Part shown: in pieces, positions 57,322-64,000 of the stretch
How the letters are laid out: every line of letters begins with the position of its first letter
Position numbering within the stretch: position 1 is the first letter of the stretch
Source of the DNA: Archegozetes longisetosus
Taxonomy: Eukaryota; Arthropoda; Arachnida; Sarcoptiformes; Trhypochthoniidae
Assembly: GCA_018873245.2 (NCBI GenBank)
Contig: JAEMBT020000008.1
Span: forward strand, 6,850,238 to 6,914,237
Length of the DNA stretch: 64,000 nucleotides
Direction: 5' to 3'
Position numbers and translations under genes: made by a program
The notes under the pieces: model-generated
The model's database searches: none
What the model was told of the DNA's origin: nothing
The model's input: the letters and a program-made list of their open reading frames with translations, nothing else

Positions 57322-57765
57322 CTTCGTCACAACTTCCGAAGACGTAAAATTAACTGTGGTGTAAAATGTTACTCCAAGTTTTCCACGCTTTATATCTGTT
57401 CTAGGTTAGTCCTGATGATTTGAGAATCAAGGTTAGCCTTTGTTTTCGAAGCTTTAATTTACTAATTAATTATTATCTGCTACAGAATCATCATTGATTC
57501 AAATTGCTAGTAGCGACATCACAGCATTGCCACACATATAGTAAACACAAAGTACTGCTATATTAGGGGAAATTTCTGCCCTCAGAGAGACATGTTGCCT
57601 GAAAAAAATTTTAAATAAAGTTATAAGTCCTAAACTAATCAGATTTTTTGGTCATTCAAAGCCAGATTTATGACCAAGGAGTACCTAAATTCTTAAGAAA
57701 TCACATCTTGTTAGTTTTAGCGAGATTTTTCAAGTAAAACATTTTACCCCACAGTTGTGACGAAG
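57322..57765. mobile_element. Possible MITE with CTTCGTCACAAC termini
   Basis: The left CTTCGTCACAACTTCCG... and right ...CCACAGTTGTGACGAAG are inverted; 'ACTGTGGTGTAAAATGTT' on the left pairs with 'AACATTTTACCCCACAGT'-like sequence on the right. About 440 bp, no ORF, no clear target duplication. Confidence 0.5.
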
Positions 57766-59876
57766 AGTTAAACAGTTGAAAATGTTGCTCAAAGGAAAAT
57801 TTCTCACCTTAATTTCAACATGAAAGGTTTTATGTGGGACTATTTAGATGAAACGAGATAACTGATTATCGCTTTTTAAGCATCAATTACATTTAAAGGC
57901 TAGCTCACTATCATGCCTTGGATTTTTCAGATTTTAACACTATAAATTTTGTCGTGAAATCGAGATTATGACTAGCGGTTGATTCCGTGCATAAAATATA
58001 TAGGTTGGTCCACGGCTAACGTTTTAAGAGACAAAACAAACCGAAATATGACAACTACTCATCCAAAGGAATGAGCTAGTCGCTGATTCCACTCACAGAA
58101 AGTACTATATAGTTGGGCCTTATGTTCGAATAAAGATGTGAAATCAGAACAATACAGAATATAAACCCAACCTTCTTAGAAGTGCGCGCGGTAGAGAACT
58201 CAAAAGTGCAATCAAATCACAAAACAGATGCAGACCTAAGGTTCAGAAATTCAAAATAATAAATTCTAAATTCGCGCCGAGTCGGAGTGGGAACTTCACG
58301 ATCAATACTTAGTATAGTTCTTTCAATAAGCAGTTATTGTGTTAATATAATTATTAATTCCGAAATTTTAAAATTTAATGAACATATTCTAATTCAAATA
58401 TTAACCACTTTTGTTACAAATTTTTGATATAAGGTTTCCCTATATATGGACATGGAGTTGGTAACTAATACAAGTCAATGCATGTGCCGAGTCCCAGTTC
58501 TATAATAAGACTAATTCTATATCCACATGTATACCCTATTCAAAAATGAATGCAGCAGTAGTCATTAGCTCAAACTAAATAACATAAAAATTTGACTAAA
58601 GATTAAAACCCAATTTAAAATAAACTAAAGTTTGATGGACTTGATTATTGTTGATTATTAAAAAAATCTGGGGATAGTGTCCCTGATGGCCTACTTGTTG
58701 CATTCATTATTAATCGTGTACTAAGCATTTTATCAACTTTATAATAAATCAATCACTTTTAATAAACTTTAGCCAAAGGTAAGAAAACTAAAAGCAAATT
58801 CCATGATACAAAGCAATGTGTGAGAGCATACTCGAGTTTGCGATAAATTCTCTATAGTGGGCTAAAACAATGAATTTAAATAATGTGGCTAAAGGGACTT
58901 ATCACATCAATAATTCACCAAAGTTATGCTTCAATCCGTACCTTTTTCCATTTATTGATTCTATCGTTTCTAGTTAGCAATCGGGAAGAATAAATCTATA
59001 AACCAATTTCCGGAAGCTTGATCTACGACTTTCAACAAAATAAGAAAACTTGAGGGATAATTTTTAGGTAAAAATCTTAATCACTGAAGTTGGCGACAAC
59101 CGTTTCAGAGAAACAATTGATTTAAAAATCTTATTGAAATCGGATCAAAAACATTAGTAAACTGAATAAGCTATAAAAGTTGTTTCTATCTGGGAATTTC
59201 ATTAATTAAATACACGGAGATCTATTTTACTGAAAATTAGGAGTCAATAAGCAGAGAATTATTTGGATTACAATAAATCATCGTAAATACACAAATATTT
59301 CTAATGATCTGGTTAAACTTTAAGAATTGGTGTTTATAAAACTGAATCGATTTGATTGTTATGGTATGAGTGTCATTTTACCAAACTACTGATTGTCTAT
59401 AACTTTTTATAGTGTTAATTGTTAGAAGAGTGTTTGGTAAAGACGTATTTACTTTTTCTGATAATAAACTAAGTTGTATCCGGATTCTTCCAACATTTCC
59501 TATACCTAACTTCCTGAAGAAGTTGCCATATCTTGCGGTGACAGTAATAATTGCTTAAATGGGTAATAAATTGACCTTAGTAAGATTTAATTGTTGAAGT
59601 GTGAAATAATGTTAAGGAAATGGTTCTTTTAATTCATTTCAATTGCAATAATTTGTATTGTAACACTTGTATTTTTCGCACCTACGGTTACCAGATTTTC
59701 TTCAACTTAAGATAGGAAATTTAATATCAAAGTGGGGACCAAGCACTCAACTTTCGTCAGAGCAATCAAATCTTGAAGACTTTGGGTAAATCCTGGAGGT
59801 TGATACGTTCAAGTTTCAATATAACACAAAATTGTTTACTTAGCTGTTCCATAAGAAATGACAGCGAATCATTTTA
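57766..59876. other. Intergenic, nothing coding recognised
   Basis: Two weakly similar segments ('gactagcggttgattcc' at about 57970 and 'agctagtcgctgattcc' at about 58065) may be a diverged tandem. No gene or RNA supported. Confidence 0.35.
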
Positions 59877-61228
59877 TTAGATGGAATCAGTGAAAATTGC
59901 AATTTCATATCTTTAAAAGTATATTTAATGGCGAAATAATAATTATACATCTAGTGAATATATTCGCCTCCCGTCTGGTTGACAAAGGCCCAGCGAAGTG
60001 AAAGGTGTCTGATACCAGTTGCGCTATTTTGTAAATTTATTCCTCTTATAACTTCTTCGTACACAACTTGAAGTTTAATTTCATAAGCAAATATTTTATC
60101 TCTATTAGGCCTCTTTATTCTCGCTATGCTATCGAAGTCACAGGGGCTAAGATCAGGAGTATACGAAGGGTATTTTAGTTCCTCCCACAGATGCACCTTA
60201 AAGAATTCTTAAATTTTTTATGCTTATGTGGTGTCGCATTGTCGTGAAGGATGATAGGACAATGAATCCGCTTTCTTTTTTATCTCTGTGATTATTACTT
60301 CTTTCAAAAATTGACATAAATTTCAAAATTGACATTTATGTTTTTCGTAAAATTCGATAACCAAACACACGATTTCCATGAAAAGCCACGATCATCAACT
60401 TGCAATCTTGCATTATTGCGCTTACTTTGGTGGGTCTGAAGTATATATTAAGACCGCTAGCATTATTTTAAAATTATAACCTTTTGTCGAATCAAAACTT
60501 ACGGTAGCTGCCCAGGTAATCGCCATTGGTGAGAACCTCTAGAGTCACTTTGGTCATAACTTTTAATCCATGTCTCATCAATGGCAATATTCCTTGACAG
60601 AATATCATTATCAGTATTATATCTTTGAAGATGTCCATCACAAATATTGGCTCTTAACTATTTTTGTGTAGGTGTTAAATCACGTGGTACCCGTCGAGAG
60701 ACAATTTTTTTGGCCTCTACCTCTTTTAAAAATTTTTCTGGTACTGGCAGTACTGATACCTAAATTTTCTGACAATTCAAAAGTACTCCAATTTTTGTCT
60801 TCTAGTAATAGATCTTCTAACTTTTTGTAAACATCGTCTGTCTCTGTCTGCTCTTCACCTTCATATTAGTAATTTTCACTGCTCAGACGTTTTCCTTCAG
60901 AGAATTTCAGGTGCAATTGATAGACCCTTCTTAGACTTTATGCTTCTCTTCTAGTGATTTTATACAAATTATAATAAACGTTAGACTCAGAGTAGCCAAG
61001 TAACACACTGCACTTAATAAAAGCTCGCTGCTCTTGTCTAGTAATACTTAATCGAAGTTCGTCAACTTTTGGCCTCCAAACAAAACTGAGCCAAAAAAGT
61101 ATCAAAAATAAGTAAGACTTCATGACCCACTTTGTTTTACACTAATACGTAACAACATAATATAAATATGTTTACATCTCTAACAGTCCTTGTGATATGA
61201 AATTGCAATCTTCACTGATTTCATCTAA
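59877..61228 (-). mobile_element. Mariner-like element, 1352 bp, TA target duplication
   Basis: Ends TTAGATGGAATCAGTGAAAA and near complement (...TTCACTGATTTCATCTAA), inverted repeats of about 36 bp; TA at 59875-59876 and 61229-61230. Transposase on the minus strand. Confidence 0.9.
59951..61123 (-). pseudogene. Mariner-like transposase, dead
   Basis: Minus-strand pieces in order: HTH region with 'LSITRQEQRAFIKCSVLLGY' (about 61040); 'IAIDETWIKSYDQSDS' (first Asp block, about 60580); 'ILHDNATPHKHKKF' (second Asp block, about 60235); and, after a frameshift, 'YPSYTPDLSPCDFDSIARIK' (third Asp block, about 60150). Spacing between the last two Asp is about 34. Several stops and shifts separate the pieces. 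Confidence 0.85.
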
Positions 61229-62956
61229 TATTTATACAAAACTCGTGTTTCGCGGACTTCCAGTTTTACCCTAAGTTACTGTTACTCCTGTACTCTCGTA
61301 TTTATTTATTCATTCTTTTATGCACTTCTTGAAAATGTGAAAAATATCTTTTTAGTTGTACAATTGGCTACAAGTAAAGGCAATCGAATACCTTTCTATT
61401 TTGTGAAGTGGTTTATCCGTTTCCAAACAATTTGATCTAAAACTTAATTTTATGATACATAATTGCTCAACTAAAATTATATAAAAGCATACTTTGACGC
61501 GAATTAACAAATACGGATGTCGCCTTTTAGCTAATCCAAAACGGAACAAAAAGGTGTAAGGACCAAAGTGCACTTTATATAAAAAAATCATAATCCATAG
61601 AGGGAATAAAGTACAATTTTGCAAAAGTAATTTATTTATCATGATCTTCCATGTTTATTATTTTTTTACTTAAAAGTGTAATTTTCGTTTGATTTAACAG
61701 CATTTAGTACATAAATTTCTTTGGGAATAATCACAAAACAATCACTATATTTAAACTTTAAGGTCTTTTGAATTTCCTTTGAAGATATACCCATTGGGAC
61801 TTAGCATCAATAATAACTTTATTTCAATGATTATTTATTGACAAATACTTAAATCTCTTTTAAATTTGATAAATTTTCCCCAAAATAATTTAAATAAAAA
61901 ATAAGTTTTATAATGTTTAAGGAAAATAACTTCAATAAACTTCAGCTGATTCGAAGACACGGGGTGTCTAGGTTTATACTCTGTCGAAACACGAGACAAA
62001 TCTTTATTTCAGGACTGTTCCGGTGAAGAAATTGGGACAGGTAGTATCCCTATTAACAAAGCTAGCTCTCAGCAACCAATAGGCAAGATTTTCATTAAAC
62101 GATTCATGTATTTAATGAATGCAAATTTAACAGGAGTCCATTAAACTCTTCTCAAATTCATTACTATCATATCACAACATCACTCTTTTAAGGCTTTCCA
62201 TACACTCCAGGATTGAGAAATTGACATGCTTTTAATGATTTATTACATAACTGATGATCAAACAAATTTTCAAATTTTAATTTCCTACATAAGTATAAAC
62301 TATTTTTAATGCAAATAGTTTACGTGTTGTAAATTTTTATTGCTTATATTCAGATGATTTTATCAATAGTTCAAACTATGATTGTATTGTATTTATTATT
62401 AATATTGGTTAATCAATAAAGTTATAAAGAGCCAAATGTTTTATAAGGGTCCCACATTTGATTACTCTAATTCCAAATTGGGACAAAAATTGGTTGAACA
62501 ACTACAAAATGGTCGTCTCTTATAAAGCACTTAATTCACTCCAAGCAGTTGTATAAGTGTTTCTATCAATTTTGATACACGATCAAATCGAAAGGAGACT
62601 AAAAACCTAATCTTTATTCTATATTTATTGATAATTAAGCTGCTGATAACTGATTGAAACTATTGATAACTGAAATACATTGCCACAATATGGTTTCAAG
62701 TACAGGTAAATCTCTCGCTTTTTTGTAGAATATCATGAGATGAAGCTTTTTTAAATAGAGAAGTGTGGTGTGAAAAATTAAAACTAAGTTTATTTAATAT
62801 ATGTCTATCTATAATTACCTGTAAAACAAATTCTGTTCGTAAACTGTAGTGTAAGCTCAGATTCGTTGAGTAAAAATTTTCGAAAGTTATTGAGACTATT
62901 CTCAAATTCAACCTATGATATTATTTATTAAATGGTTAAACCCCAGCATAAAAAGT
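61229..62956. other. Intergenic, nothing recognised
   Basis: AT-rich; no coding sequence or element ends that I can support. Minus ORFs at 61352-61642 and 62696-62911 show no family features. Confidence 0.35.
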
Positions 62957-63352
62957 TAAAGTGTAAATCAGGAGAGTTTAAAGAATATAAATAAATATAA
63001 ACTTTAAAGTCATATTTGAAAATCTATCTGAAACTGAAATGGTTAATATTTGAAAGCAAACATTTTAAAACCCGGCCAGCAGAGTTCCAATGATTTACAT
63101 TATTGTGTAGAGAAATACATTTTATTGAATACGTTTAAAACGCTTAATTTCAGTTCCAAATAGCTTTTCAAATATGATTTTAAAGTTTGTATTTGTTTAT
63201 ATGTTTAACCCACCTGACTTATACTTAAGTTTGTATGTCAGAGTTTAATCACTCAATAAATAATATCTAAGGTTGGATTCCAAGAAATAATTTCAATCAA
63301 ATATATTTCTCTACACAATAATGTAAACCGTTGGAACTTTGTCGGCCTGGTA
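62957..63352. repeat. Two interlocked inverted repeats, one a likely MITE (63070-63351)
   Basis: Pair 1: 62957-63050 with 63143-63232 (about 90 bp, sharing 'ATAAACTTTAAAGTCATATT'-like sequence). Pair 2: 63070-63130 with 63288-63351 (sharing TTTACATTATTGTGTAGAG), with termini ACCCGGCCAGCAGAG and near complement. The arms alternate 1-2-1-2, which a single nested insertion does not produce. No ORF. Confidence 0.75.
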
Positions 63353-64000
63353 CGAAAATATCCGCTCTTAAATATTAATAATTTCAATCAACTTGTAAAA
63401 AATGAAGAGTCAAACTCATAGTCTAAATTCCAATTTTCATAGACTTGAACCAAAAAATTATCTATTTGTTCTCTAAACTAACAAACTGTTGAGTCTTATG
63501 ACGAATTTAAAAAGTTTTCAAGGCAATCAATTGATAAAAGTGAAAATCTGTTCACTATAAGTTACTTACGGATCTTTATGAATTGACAGTCGAGATCACA
63601 AAATTTCCTTGTTTCTCTAATATGACCCTACGGTAGTGACTTTATAGAAGAATAATTATGAGATGGAACTTAATTCTAACTTTTAATGTTGTAATGTCTG
63701 AATCTGGACGTACCTTCAAGTTTAAGGAATAATTTTATTGAACATGAAAATTGAGTAAAAATTCGACAAAACTAAGGTGGGCCCTTGAAACCTTTCTAGA
63801 TTTTATGTCCAGTTCAAAAAGTGAAAAACCTGGATCTAACGGTATTTATAAAAGTGTATATTCTAATATCACTTATTTCAACAAAAGCAGATATCTGTTT
63901 TTCCTTTAATCACTATATCTTTGATTCATTGTACTTTTCATCCATTATATAGTAATTATTGTGAAAGTACTATTGATGTGGAGTATATGCACAATAATCA

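Noticed and set aside
57322..57765. Confident MITE call with target duplication
   Set aside because: Terminal complementarity is short and interrupted and the flanks do not match, so it is listed only as possible.
59951..60196. 81-residue ORF as a host gene
   Set aside because: It is the third catalytic block of the dead mariner transposase.
1..64000. CRISPR array
   Set aside because: No direct-repeat/spacer array; the iterated motifs at 17.0, 22.0 and 54.5 kb are inverted arms of mobile elements in a eukaryotic genome.

Overview
The window is AT-rich eukaryotic DNA (roughly 28-30% G+C by eye) with short introns (60-66 bp, once about 840 bp), GT-AG junctions, many Tc1/mariner, Merlin and palindromic DNA elements, and arthropod-type genes. 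The repeated chemoreceptor genes, with an 'IGFSCGNQF' penultimate exon, look like the divergent gustatory-receptor-like (GR) families of chelicerates. My best inference is an acariform mite or a close relative; the sequence alone does not prove this.

Layout. 1-12.26 kb: a duplicated non-coding block (copy 1), GR pseudogene A split by a 1.1-kb foldback element, a last-exon GR relic, GR pseudogene B, and copy 2 of the block. 12.26-24.64 kb: a 12.4-kb interval that separates block 2 from the next GR. It holds a divergent SLC1/EAAT-like transporter with one frameshift, an intronless and G+C-richer class-3 lipase-like gene on the minus strand (candidate horizontal transfer), transposon nests and a broken ionotropic-receptor gene. 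24.64-30.4 kb: GR C, the best preserved copy, then a two-exon sushi-domain membrane protein. 30.4-42.1 kb: the sushi 3' flank, a Merlin element sitting on a deletion junction, 5'-truncated GR D, block copy 3 carrying a DD41D mariner, a tRNA-derived SINE, GR E with a single frameshift, a palindromic element, a second copy of the sushi 3' flank without its gene, and a dead mariner. 42.1-64 kb: single-copy genes (SMYD4-like TPR/MYND/SET protein, asteroid/XPG-like protein, GT92 glycosyltransferase), a decayed RING/TRAF-finger/dynein-light-chain-like pseudogene, and more palindromic elements.

The first 42 kb is best read as a repeated unit [B-type GR - block - A-type GR - sushi-gene flank - Cys-rich ORF]. 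It has been amplified and then broken up by point lesions, deletions and insertions. Because the copies align, empty and filled sites can be compared directly, giving exact ends and target-site duplications for several elements. Two observations stand out as possibly undescribed. One is a set of ORF-less foldback elements whose arms consist of short (about 14-nt) iterons and which make 8-bp target duplications. The other is the lipase-like gene. No CRISPR array, functional tRNA or rRNA gene was seen.
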